Of a stretch of 64,000 bases of DNA, positions 8,474-16,831 are shown piece by piece (the stretch's first letter is position 1; every line of letters begins with the position of its first letter). Position numbers and translations under genes: made by a program. The DNA is from CAYOSU01 sp964406735 (GTDB lineage Bacteria; Bacillota; Clostridia; Christensenellales; CAMQZB01): positions 1 through 64,000 of the forward strand of contig CAYOSU010000003.1 of NCBI GenBank assembly GCA_964406735.1, in the 5' to 3' direction. Below the pieces are notes generated by a model. The model ran no database searches and was not told the origin of the DNA. It saw only the letters and a list, made by a program, of their open reading frames with translations.

Positions 8474-8502
8474 ATGATATAGCATAATAAAAATATTTGC
8501 AA
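8474..8502 (-). promoter_or_regulatory. Promoter for tmcAL
   Basis: On the minus strand TTGCAA (8497-8502), a 17-nt spacer and TATCAT (8474-8479), about 36 nt upstream of the tmcAL start. A plus-strand TATAAT at 8505-8510 directly abuts it and is a likely -10 for ackA, although no good -35 accompanies it. Confidence 0.6.
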
Positions 8503-8530
8503 CCTATAATTAAAAGTTTGGAGCGAAAAA

Positions 8531-9751
8531 ATGAAAATTTTGGTTATCAATTCAGGCAGTTCGTCATTAAAGTATCAGCTTATCGATATGGATAATGAAA
8601 AAGTCCTTGCAAAAGGTCTTTGCGAAAGAATAGGAATCGAAGGCTCTGTTCTCAAAGGAAAGGGCAGAGAGGGAAAAGAGTTTTACTTCAATCCCGAGAT
8701 GGAGAACCACGATAAAGCTATCGACCTCGTTCTCAATATTCTTACGGATAAAGAGTACGGCGTTATCGCTGATATGAGTGAGATCAACGCTGTCGGTCAC
8801 AGAGTTCTTCACTCTGGTATGGACTTTGATAGAAGCGTTATCGCAGACGACGAAGTAATCAGAAAGTGCGAAGGCAATGTAGAGCTTGGACCTTTACATA
8901 TGCCTGCCAACATCGCAGGAATCAAGGCATGCAGAAAGATAATGCCCGGCATCCCCAACGTTCTCGTTTTCGATACGACGTTCCATTCTCATATGCCCGA
9001 CTATGCTGCGCTTTACGGACTTCCTTACGAAGCGTATACCGAGTGGAAGGTAAAGAAATACGGCTTCCACGGTACGAGCCACAAATTCGTATCCGAAGAA
9101 GCTGCTAAGTTCCTCGGCAAAAAGCTTGAAGAGCTCAAGATAGTAACGGCGCACCTCGGAAACGGCTCGTCTCTTGCTGCGGTAAACGGCGATCATTCCA
9201 TCGATACTTCGATGGGCTTGACTCCTTTGGAGGGAGTACCTATGGGAACGAGATCTGGTGACTTAGACCCCGCTTGCCTCGAATTCATAATGAATAAGAC
9301 TGGTATGAACATCTCCGAGATGCTCAACTACCTCAATAAGAAGTCTGGTATGCTTGGAGTTTCTGGCGTTTCTTCAGATTTCAGAGACCTTTGTGCAGAA
9401 AGCGAAAAAGGTAACGAGAGAGCAACGCTTGCGCTCAATATGTTCAGCTACAGAGTAAAGAAATATATCGCTTCTTACGCAGCCGCTATGGGTGGCATCG
9501 ACGTACTCGTATTCACAGGCGGTGTTGGCGAGAATACTTATATAGTAAGAAAGCTTGCAACCGACGGACTTGGATTCATGGGAATAGAGGTTGATGACGA
9601 GCTCAACGATAAATATCGTGACGGCAAAGTATATGCTCACGGCATCTCCGTTATCTCTCCCGAAAACGCAAAAGTCAAGGTTTTGGTCGTTCCTACGAAC
9701 GAAGAACTTGCTATTGCGAGAGAAACGAAAGAACTTATCGGCAAAAACTAA
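8531..9751 (+). CDS. ackA: Acetate kinase
   Basis: 406 aa. It converts acetyl phosphate and ADP to acetate and ATP, the usual energy-yielding end of anaerobic fermentation. Family signatures are NSGSSSLKYQL (about 6-16), GHRVLHSG, KKYGFHGTSHKFV, the ATP-site LGNGSSLAA, and GGVGENTYIVR. It starts after TTTGGAGCG. In many Clostridia a pta gene lies directly upstream and a DUF177 gene directly downstream; neither is here, so phosphotransacetylase must be encoded elsewhere or replaced. Confidence 0.97.
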   Translation: MKILVINSGSSSLKYQLIDMDNEKVLAKGLCERIGIEGSVLKGKGREGKEFYFNPEMENHDKAIDLVLNILTDKEYGVIADMSEINAVGHRVLHSGMDFDRSVIADDEVIRKCEGNVELGPLHMPANIAGIKACRKIMPGIPNVLVFDTTFHSHMPDYAALYGLPYEAYTEWKVKKYGFHGTSHKFVSEEAAKFLGKKLEELKIVTAHLGNGSSLAAVNGDHSIDTSMGLTPLEGVPMGTRSGDLDPACLEFIMNKTGMNISEMLNYLNKKSGMLGVSGVSSDFRDLCAESEKGNERATLALNMFSYRVKKYIASYAAAMGGIDVLVFTGGVGENTYIVRKLATDGLGFMGIEVDDELNDKYRDGKVYAHGISVISPENAKVKVLVVPTNEELAIARETKELIGKN

Positions 9752-9761
9752 TCAAAATCGT

Positions 9762-9790
9762 TTGACAAAGACGAAAAATTCCTATATACT
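9762..9790 (+). promoter_or_regulatory. Promoter for rpmF
   Basis: TTGACA (9762-9767), 17-nt spacer, TATACT (9785-9790), ending about 49 nt before the rpmF ATG; a strong ribosome-binding site AAGGAGGTG follows. The perfect -35 suggests high expression suited to a ribosomal protein. Confidence 0.85.
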
Positions 9791-9838
9791 AATTTAGGTT
9801 TTTAAGAAAGAACACACACTTAAGGAGGTGCAATATAT

Positions 9839-10027
9839 ATGGCAGTACCAAAAAGAAAAATTTCTAAGCAGAGAGGAAATACCCGTTTTGCAAATTGGAA
9901 ATTATCTGCACCGGCACTTGTGGAATGTCCTCATTGCCACGAGTTGAAACAAGCGCACAGAGTATGCCCCGCTTGCGGATATTATGATGGTGAGCAGGTT
10001 GTTTCTACGGAAGAAAAGAAAGACTAA
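9839..10027 (+). CDS. rpmF: 50S ribosomal protein L32
   Basis: 62 aa. A basic N-terminus (MAVPKRKISKQR) is followed by a zinc-ribbon with CPHC and CPAC pairs (about residues 29-46). This is the zinc-binding C+ form of L32. It has its own promoter and terminator, so it is a single-gene unit. The DUF177 (YlbN/YceD) gene that normally precedes rpmF in Bacillota is missing. Confidence 0.96.
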   Translation: MAVPKRKISKQRGNTRFANWKLSAPALVECPHCHELKQAHRVCPACGYYDGEQVVSTEEKKD

Positions 10028-10046
10028 TCATTATTTCAACAAAATT

Positions 10047-10078
10047 CAGATCGAACAAACCGTTCGGTCTGTTTTTTT
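10047..10078 (+). terminator. Intrinsic terminator after rpmF
   Basis: CAGATCGAAC and GTTCGGTCTG pair over 10 bp with one G-U pair around a 5-nt loop, followed by seven T. Confidence 0.85.
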
Positions 10079-10152
10079 ATGCAATTTATACCGTTCAGTT
10101 GGCATATTTTAATGCTTTATCGCTTGAAAACGTCGGTTAATAACCAAAACGT

Positions 10153-10181
10153 TTGCGAAAATCACAAACTTAATGTATAAT
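10153..10181 (+). promoter_or_regulatory. Promoter for plsX-rnc-smc-ftsY
   Basis: TTGCGA (10153-10158), 17-nt spacer, consensus TATAAT (10176-10181), about 49 nt before plsX. No FapR-type operator (TTAGTACC...) was noticed beside it. Confidence 0.6.
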
Positions 10182-10229
10182 AAAACAAATAATGAGTACT
10201 ATACTCAAATGTAAATCGGAGCAAAAAAT

Positions 10230-11228
10230 ATGATCAAAATTGCTGTTGACGCATTCGGCGGAGACAATTCGCCGTCAGAAATAATCAAGGGTGCGATAAA
10301 CGCCGTACAAAAGAAAGAGTTCGGCATTGCTTTCGTGGGAAATAGAGAAAAGATCGAAGAAGAGCTTAAAAAATATTCCTACGACAGCGAATACATAGAA
10401 ATTATCGAGGCTGACGAGGTGATATCTAACGACGAATCGCCGACGGAAGCAATAAGAAAAAAGAAAAATTCATCTATAGTCGTAGGGCTTGAACAAACGA
10501 AAGCTCGTGATGATATCGTCGGATATTTTTCCTGCGGCTCGACCGGTGCAAACTTGACGGGTGCAATATTTAAGATCGGAAGAATAAAAGGAGTTCAGCG
10601 CCCTTGCCTTTGCACGACCATTCCCAATCTCAAAGACGGGAAAACTTTGCTTCTCGATCTCGGCGCAAACACCGATTGCAAGCCCGAATACTTAGAGCAA
10701 TTTGCCGTTATGGGAAATATATTCATGTCGATGTCCGAGGGAATAGAGTCTCCAAAAGTTGCCGTACTTTCAAACGGCACGGAGGACCACAAGGGCAGTA
10801 CGTTGACGAAAGCAGCGTTTGAGCTTATCAAAGCCCATTCCGATATAAATTTCGTCGGAAATATGGAAGCGAGAGATATACTCTCAGGCGAATACGACGT
10901 AATAGTTGCCGACGGATTTGACGGCAACGTCGCATTAAAGAGCACCGAGGGTGCAATATCTACCGTCTTAAAGTTCTTAAAACGTGGTATAAAGAGCCGT
11001 TTCTTATCAACGGTAGGTGCGCTTTTGATGAAACCTACGTTTGACGAGCTTAAAAACAAGCTTGATTATAATAAACTTGGCGGAGCGGTGCTTTTAGGCA
11101 TTGAAAAAGTAGTAGTAAAAGGCCACGGTTCTTCAAAGGCTGATGCCGTTGAAGCAGCAATCTATCAGACGTATAACCTCTATAAATTAGGCTATATCGA
11201 CGAGATCAAAAAGAGGTTAGTACTTTAA
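10230..11228 (+). CDS. plsX: Phosphate acyltransferase PlsX
   Basis: 332 aa, standard length. It makes acyl phosphate from acyl-ACP for phosphatidic acid synthesis and acts peripherally at the membrane. The start IAVDAFGGDNSP and SCGSTGA (about 94-100) are family signatures. Its stop overlaps the rnc start (TAATG). In most Bacillota acpP lies between plsX and rnc; here it is absent, so the acyl carrier protein gene must be elsewhere. Confidence 0.95.
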   Translation: MIKIAVDAFGGDNSPSEIIKGAINAVQKKEFGIAFVGNREKIEEELKKYSYDSEYIEIIEADEVISNDESPTEAIRKKKNSSIVVGLEQTKARDDIVGYFSCGSTGANLTGAIFKIGRIKGVQRPCLCTTIPNLKDGKTLLLDLGANTDCKPEYLEQFAVMGNIFMSMSEGIESPKVAVLSNGTEDHKGSTLTKAAFELIKAHSDINFVGNMEARDILSGEYDVIVADGFDGNVALKSTEGAISTVLKFLKRGIKSRFLSTVGALLMKPTFDELKNKLDYNKLGGAVLLGIEKVVVKGHGSSKADAVEAAIYQTYNLYKLGYIDEIKKRLVL

Positions 11229-11959
11229 TGAATAAGACGATATACGAAGAACCGAGTGCCGAGACAATACGGCTTGCAGAAGAAGCGATAGGGTATACCT
11301 TCAACGACAAGGAATATCTTATTCGCGGATTAACTCATTCTTCGTTTGCTCATATTTATAAGAAAAAAGATAATGAGCGCCTGGAGTTTTTGGGCGACTC
11401 GATACTTAACTTTATCGTTGCAGAGGAACTCGTTTTAGGGCACAAGACCTTTACCGAGGGTAATTTAAGCAAGATACGAGCTAACATCGTTTCAACAAAT
11501 TCCTTGTACGACGTATGTTTTGCGCACAATATCAACAAATTTGCGTATTTCAGCTTTGATAAAAAGACGGGATTAGTCGGCAAAAAGATTTATGCAGACA
11601 TAGTAGAAGCCGTGATCGGGGCTATATATATCGACGGCGGTATGAATGAAGCGAGAAAGTTTATTTTGCGCATACTTGGCGATAAAATAGCTACCGTCTC
11701 TATCGACAGAGTATATAGAGAGGACGTAAAGACCGCTTTGCAGGAATACGTTCAAAAATATAAGCTCGGCACAGTTGAATACGAGCTTGTCAAAAAGACG
11801 GGAGAGGATCATAATCCGGTGTTTACGGAATGCTGTAAAGTAGGCGGAAAGACCTTGAGTGTAGGCTCGGGACAGAATAAAAAAGATGCGCAGCGTGATG
11901 CTGCGGGAAAAGCACTAAAAATTTTATGGGAGAAGTCGATTGAAACTCAAAAAGCTTGA
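11228..11959 (+). CDS. rnc: Ribonuclease III
   Basis: 243 aa. An endonuclease for double-stranded RNA that processes rRNA precursors. The catalytic signature ERLEFLGDS is at residues 50-58, a second acidic cluster is in DIVEAVIGAIYIDGG, and a double-stranded RNA-binding domain occupies about 165-240 (ALQEYVQKYKLGTVEY, ending in QRDAAGKAL). It overlaps plsX by 1 nt and smc by 20 nt, indicating tight translational coupling. Confidence 0.96.
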   Translation: MNKTIYEEPSAETIRLAEEAIGYTFNDKEYLIRGLTHSSFAHIYKKKDNERLEFLGDSILNFIVAEELVLGHKTFTEGNLSKIRANIVSTNSLYDVCFAHNINKFAYFSFDKKTGLVGKKIYADIVEAVIGAIYIDGGMNEARKFILRILGDKIATVSIDRVYREDVKTALQEYVQKYKLGTVEYELVKKTGEDHNPVFTECCKVGGKTLSVGSGQNKKDAQRDAAGKALKILWEKSIETQKA

Positions 11960-14900
11960 AGTATACGGTTTTAAGTCCTTCAAGGATAGGACCGAAATAG
12001 TTTTTGACGACGGTATAACGGCGATAGTCGGACCTAACGGATGCGGCAAGAGTAATATTGCCGACGCTATTCGTTGGGTAATGGGCGAGCGTAGTGCAAA
12101 GACTCTCAGAGGTAGTGTTATGCAAGACGTTATCTTCAACGGCACGGAAAAAGAAAAATCCATGTCCTATTGTGAGGTCTCGCTCTTTTTCGATAACACA
12201 GACAAGACTTTGCCTTTAGAATACGACGAAGTCGTCATTACGAGAAAACTCTATCGTTCTGGTGAAAGCGAATATTACTTAAATAAGAGTATATGCCGCT
12301 TGAACGATATTACCGATCTGTTAAGAACTGCACAGATAGGACGTGAGGGATATTCTATCATCGGTCAGGGCAGAGTCGAGCAGTTTATTTCCTTGCGCCC
12401 TGAGGAGAGAAGAACGATATTTGACGAAGCGACAGGCATTGCGGGCTGCAAGCTCAAAAAGACCGAGGCTGAGAGGAAACTTTCGAGAACGAAAGAGAAC
12501 CTCACGAGATATAGAGATATATTGACCGAAATTGAACGCCAGCTCGAACCTATGAAAGAGCAGGCAGATAAGGCAATAAAATACCTCGACTTAAAAGACA
12601 AGCTCAAATATAACGAAGTCAACAGCTTTATTTATAGGACTGAGCAGGTCCAGAGCGACAAAGAGAAGATAAACCTCAAAATAAAGGGCTTATCTGAAGA
12701 ATTATCGTTAAAAAGAGCTGATGGTGACGCACTCGAGAGAGAATATAACGACGCGTTCGACGCTATCGCAAAAGCAGACGAACGCTTGAATATGCTTCAC
12801 GAAAAGCAACTCGAGCTTATGATCGCCAAGGAAAAAGCGGAAAGTGCAAACGACCTTTCCAAACAGCGAATTGAGCTTTTGACCTCTCAAAACGAAGCGT
12901 TTGAAAGCGAAATTAAAGAGCTTCAAGAAAGGATAACCGCGTTCGAGGCCAAGAAAAAAGAGATAGCTGAAAAACTCGCCGTACAAAAGACAGAATACGC
13001 CGCTTGCTCGAAAAAGCTTGCACTTTTGGCGAAAGAGGCGGACGAGCTTTCCGTATCGTTCGATAAGGCATCGCAAAACGTTGAACAGATAAGAAACACC
13101 ATTTCAGATAAGAACAAAGAACTTTCTTTGATAGATAACGAGCTTGTTAGCTTAGAAAAATCAAGAGAATATACGGGCGCATCGCTCAAAGAAAACGACA
13201 ACGAGATAAACTCGAGCGACGATATACTTTCAGATATTGAAAGAAAGATAGTTGTGCTTTCAAATAAAAAGTCTGAAGAAACTGAAAAGCTTTCCGAGCT
13301 TAGAAATGAGCTTACCGAAAAGGAAGAGGAACATAGCCACTTAGAAGCCGAGCTTTCAAGAACGGCAAACCTCATCAACGAGCTTGAGAAAAAGAAAGCA
13401 GGCTTTACATCTCAAATAAACTTTTTGAGAAAGATGAAGGAAAGCTACGAAGGCTTTTCAATGTCGATAAAGAAGCTCCTTGGCGATTCCAAATCCAATT
13501 TGGAGCTAAAAAACAGAATAGATGGTGTAGTAGCCAACCTTATGACCGTTCCCGAACATCTTGAATCGGCGATAGAAACGGCGCTTGGTAACGCTATGCA
13601 AAATATCGTAGTGAGAGACGTCGAGGATGCAAAGTACTTGATACGCTATCTCAAAGCCAAAGAATACGGTACGGTTACGTTCTTACCGATACCTTTTATG
13701 AAAAGGCGAGATCTCAATCGTGAAAACAGAGAATGTTTGAGGATGAACGGCGTTTTAGGCGTTGCTTCGGAACTTATAACTTATTCCAATAAGTATGACA
13801 ACGTATTTTCGTCCCTATTGGGGTCGACCGTTATCGTAGATAATCTCGATAACGCCGCAGAGGTGGCTCGCAAGTTCAACTCGGCTTTCAAAGTAGTAAC
13901 GCTTGACGGCGAAGTATTCGCAACCGGCGGCTCGATAAGCGGCGGTGGCAAGAAAGCTAAGATAACGAATTATCTTTCCTACGACAGAGACATAGCCGAC
14001 CTTGAAAAGTCGATAGACAAAGTAAATGCGACAGAAGGCTCGTTCAACATGAAGAAAGCCAACGTAATGCTCAAAGTTCAGAGTGTCGTCGCAACTGTCA
14101 AGTCCTTAGAGCGTGAGATAAAGGAAAGCGAGATAAAAATTGCGACTATTTCCGAAAATATTTCCTCGCTTAAAAGCTCTTCGTCTACGAATAAATCTCA
14201 GGTCGAGCTTCGTGCTGAAAAATCTATCGCTTTGAACGAAAAGCTCAGAAAGATAGACGCAGATATAGAAAAGCTCAAAAAGCACAGAATAGCCGTAGAA
14301 AGCGGCGGATTTGACGAGGCGTATCTTAAAACCGAGTCCGATGCTCTCGATGCGCTCCGTATAACCGTTCTTGCGAAAAATGAAGAAGTCAGCAAGGTAA
14401 GAGTGGATGAAGTGCGTATTAATTCCGATATTTCTGAACTTTTGCGCAGTCTTGATACAATAAAGACCGATACTGACTCTTGCGAACGCAATATCAAGTC
14501 AAGACAGGACTCTATCAAGAACAACGTTTTCGTAATAAACAAGTGCAACGAGTCGCTCGTCAACGTAGACGACTTCTCGAAAGACGAGCTTGACGACGTA
14601 AACGCAAAGCTCAAAGGTATCGACGAATATAAGAAAGAACAAAACGGTAAGCTTAAAGAAGTAGATACGAAGAGAACGGAGTGTATTTCTAATATTCAAA
14701 AGCTCGAAAACAAGATAATCAACCTTGAATTCGATAGAGATAAAATAGATTCCGATCTTAGCGTTTTGGAACAAAAGCTTGAAGAGGAGTATTTCTTGAA
14801 TTACGAGACTGCTCTTCCGCTTAAAGATCCCGAGTTCAAACTCTCTTCTTCAAATAGCGAGATAAGAAAGCTCAAAGACAAGATATATCAGCTCGGTAGC

Positions 14901-15521
14901 GTCAATGTAAACGCTATCGAGGACTTAAAGGGACTTTCGGAACGCTTTGAGGAGATGAACTCTCAAAAGCTCGATATGGAAAAAGCCGAGACTGATCTTA
15001 ACAAGGTAATAGCTGAACTTACCGAAGAAATGCGCACGAAGTTTGACGAAGGATTCAAGCAAGTAAACGAGTATTTCGGCGAGACGTTCAGAGAGCTTTT
15101 CGGCGGTGGTAACGCCTGCTTGAAGCTCGTAGAGAACGAAAACGGAGATAAGCTTTCTTACGGCGTAGATATAGAGGCAGAGCCGCCCGGAAAGTCGTTG
15201 CAGAACATCACACTTTTGTCTGGTGGCGAAAAGACTTTGACGTCTATTGCGATAGTAATTTCGATAATGAAATTACGTCCGATGCCGTTCTGCTTGCTCG
15301 ACGAAATAGAGTCTGCTCTTGATGAAGTAAACACCGTTCGCTTTGCGAAATACATAAAGAACTTCCCCGGAAATACTCAGTTCATCTTGGTAACTCACAA
15401 AAAGAGTACTATGGAAGCTGCTGACAGAATGTTCGGAGTTACCATGCAGGAGAAAGGTGTTTCAAAAGTGGTTTCAGTCAAGCTTTCCGAGGTAAAGGAT
15501 ATTGACGAGGAAATAGCGTAA
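11940..15521 (+). CDS. smc: Chromosome segregation protein SMC
   Basis: 1193 aa, full length. The ATPase of the condensin complex that organises and segregates the chromosome with ScpA/ScpB. Walker A GPNGCGKS is at 31-38, long heptad-rich coiled coils flank a hinge (about 505-680, ending in a Gly-rich GGSISGGG), the ABC signature LSGGE is at about 1093, and Walker B is in CLLDEIESALDE. The start is TTG 11940 after GGGAGAAG and lies inside rnc. Confidence 0.96.
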   Translation: MKLKKLEVYGFKSFKDRTEIVFDDGITAIVGPNGCGKSNIADAIRWVMGERSAKTLRGSVMQDVIFNGTEKEKSMSYCEVSLFFDNTDKTLPLEYDEVVITRKLYRSGESEYYLNKSICRLNDITDLLRTAQIGREGYSIIGQGRVEQFISLRPEERRTIFDEATGIAGCKLKKTEAERKLSRTKENLTRYRDILTEIERQLEPMKEQADKAIKYLDLKDKLKYNEVNSFIYRTEQVQSDKEKINLKIKGLSEELSLKRADGDALEREYNDAFDAIAKADERLNMLHEKQLELMIAKEKAESANDLSKQRIELLTSQNEAFESEIKELQERITAFEAKKKEIAEKLAVQKTEYAACSKKLALLAKEADELSVSFDKASQNVEQIRNTISDKNKELSLIDNELVSLEKSREYTGASLKENDNEINSSDDILSDIERKIVVLSNKKSEETEKLSELRNELTEKEEEHSHLEAELSRTANLINELEKKKAGFTSQINFLRKMKESYEGFSMSIKKLLGDSKSNLELKNRIDGVVANLMTVPEHLESAIETALGNAMQNIVVRDVEDAKYLIRYLKAKEYGTVTFLPIPFMKRRDLNRENRECLRMNGVLGVASELITYSNKYDNVFSSLLGSTVIVDNLDNAAEVARKFNSAFKVVTLDGEVFATGGSISGGGKKAKITNYLSYDRDIADLEKSIDKVNATEGSFNMKKANVMLKVQSVVATVKSLEREIKESEIKIATISENISSLKSSSSTNKSQVELRAEKSIALNEKLRKIDADIEKLKKHRIAVESGGFDEAYLKTESDALDALRITVLAKNEEVSKVRVDEVRINSDISELLRSLDTIKTDTDSCERNIKSRQDSIKNNVFVINKCNESLVNVDDFSKDELDDVNAKLKGIDEYKKEQNGKLKEVDTKRTECISNIQKLENKIINLEFDRDKIDSDLSVLEQKLEEEYFLNYETALPLKDPEFKLSSSNSEIRKLKDKIYQLGSVNVNAIEDLKGLSERFEEMNSQKLDMEKAETDLNKVIAELTEEMRTKFDEGFKQVNEYFGETFRELFGGGNACLKLVENENGDKLSYGVDIEAEPPGKSLQNITLLSGGEKTLTSIAIVISIMKLRPMPFCLLDEIESALDEVNTVRFAKYIKNFPGNTQFILVTHKKSTMEAADRMFGVTMQEKGVSKVVSVKLSEVKDIDEEIA

Positions 15522-15523
15522 CT

Positions 15524-16417
15524 ATGAGAAAAGATATATACGAAAAGGGCTTAAAAAAGACTAAGGTCTCCTTTTGGGCTAAAATAAAGAACCTGTTTTT
15601 AGGTAAAGTTGATGATGCTTTTTACGAGGAGCTTGAGGATATTTTGATCTCGTCAGATATGTCCGTAACGGCTGTTGACGAGATAATAGAGAACCTTCGT
15701 GATTATGCGCTTGCAAACTCCATCAAGGATACGGCGTTTTTAAAGGATAAACTCAAAGAAGAACTGATCTCTGTGCTCGATGAAAACGGCGTTTTGACCT
15801 ATAATTATCCACTCGTTCTCATGGTAGTTGGTGTTAACGGAGTGGGAAAGACCACGACGATAGGCAAACTTTCAAATTACTTCAAGAAAAACGGAAAGTC
15901 CGTTATGGTTGCCGCCGCCGATACGTTCAGAGCGGCAGCAAAAGAGCAGTTGACTGTTTGGGCGGAGCGCAACAACGTAAAGATCGTCAAGGGCGAAGCT
16001 GGTGCAGACCCGTCTGCTGTCGTATACGACGCAGTAGCGTCCGCAAAAGCAAGAAAGACAGACGTTCTTATCATCGATACCGCAGGTCGTCTTCACAACA
16101 AGGCAAACCTTATGGAAGAGCTCAAAAAGATGAATAGAGTGCTCGAAAAAGAGTACGACGGAGATAATATCTATAAGTTCATCGTCATTGACGCCGTAAC
16201 CGGGCAGAATGCACTGTCTCAGGTTGAGGCATTCGACGAAGCGGTCTCTCTTGACGGAGTAGTATTGACAAAGCTCGACGGAACCCCGAAAGGCGGAATT
16301 GCAATAACCCTTTCAAAGGAATATTCTCTCCCGATCGCATTCGTTGGTCTTGGTGAGGGCGTAGACGACTTGCAAGAGTTCGATTCCGACGAATTTGTAG
16401 ATGCGATATTCGAGTAA
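15524..16417 (+). CDS. ftsY: Signal recognition particle receptor FtsY
   Basis: 297 aa. The SRP receptor GTPase that docks Ffh-bound ribosomes at the membrane. The acidic A domain seen in some bacteria is absent; an N domain (about 1-95) is followed by G-domain motifs GVNGVGKTT (103-111), DTAGR (about 185) and TKLDG (about 250). It starts 2 nt after smc with no strong ribosome-binding site of its own. Its SRP partners ylxM and ffh follow about 100 nt later under a separate promoter. Confidence 0.96.
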   Translation: MRKDIYEKGLKKTKVSFWAKIKNLFLGKVDDAFYEELEDILISSDMSVTAVDEIIENLRDYALANSIKDTAFLKDKLKEELISVLDENGVLTYNYPLVLMVVGVNGVGKTTTIGKLSNYFKKNGKSVMVAAADTFRAAAKEQLTVWAERNNVKIVKGEAGADPSAVVYDAVASAKARKTDVLIIDTAGRLHNKANLMEELKKMNRVLEKEYDGDNIYKFIVIDAVTGQNALSQVEAFDEAVSLDGVVLTKLDGTPKGGIAITLSKEYSLPIAFVGLGEGVDDLQEFDSDEFVDAIFE

Positions 16418-16448
16418 GTTGGATTTTAGAAAATCAACGCGAAATCGC

Positions 16449-16477
16449 TTGACAATGCAATAACTTTTATGTAAACT
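16449..16477 (+). promoter_or_regulatory. Promoter for ylxM-ffh-rpsP operon
   Basis: TTGACA (16449-16454), 17-nt spacer, TAAACT (16472-16477). Transcription would begin near 16484, so the transcript would start with the hairpin at 16483-16508. Confidence 0.75.
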
Positions 16478-16482
16478 ATGCT

Positions 16483-16508
16483 GGTGTAAGGCTCAAAAGC
16501 TTTACACC
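16483..16508 (+). promoter_or_regulatory. 5' hairpin directly before the ylxM start
   Basis: GGTGTAAGGCT and AGCTTTACACC form an 11-bp stem (one G-U pair) with a 4-nt CAAA loop, followed by ACTTGTTTT and the ATG. There is no Shine-Dalgarno. It could protect the 5' end, attenuate transcription or regulate translation. A very similar arrangement precedes lon. Confidence 0.65.
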
Positions 16509-16517
16509 ACTTGTTTT

Positions 16518-16829
16518 ATGGAAAAGAATTTACGCATAATCGGTTTATATGATGTATACGGATCGCTTTTGACAGAGCGTCAAAGGCAGATAGTAGAGAT
16601 GTCCTTCAACGACGACCTTTCGTTAGGTGAGATAGCGGAGGAGCTTAATATCTCTCGTCAAAGCGTAAGAGACAGCTTACTCTCGTCCGAGAAACTGTTG
16701 ACCGATTTTGAAGAAAAGCTCGGAATAGTCAAGATGAGAGAAAGGCTTTTTGAACTTGCAGATTCTCATATTGATTGCGATGAAACGAAAAAGATCTCCG
16801 AGCAGATCTTAAAGATTTTGGAGGACTGA
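16518..16829 (+). CDS. ylxM: YlxM, UPF0122 helix-turn-helix SRP-associated protein
   Basis: 103 aa. A small sigma-70 region-4-like HTH protein that is encoded with ffh in Bacillota and reported to modulate SRP GTPase activity. SLLTERQRQIVEM and LSLGEIAEELNISRQSVRDS (about 33-52) are the family signature. It is the first gene of its operon; ffh begins 2 nt after the stop. No Shine-Dalgarno is visible ahead of the ATG, only the hairpin and a T-rich stretch. Confidence 0.92.
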   Translation: MEKNLRIIGLYDVYGSLLTERQRQIVEMSFNDDLSLGEIAEELNISRQSVRDSLLSSEKLLTDFEEKLGIVKMRERLFELADSHIDCDETKKISEQILKILED

Positions 16830-16831
16830 AT

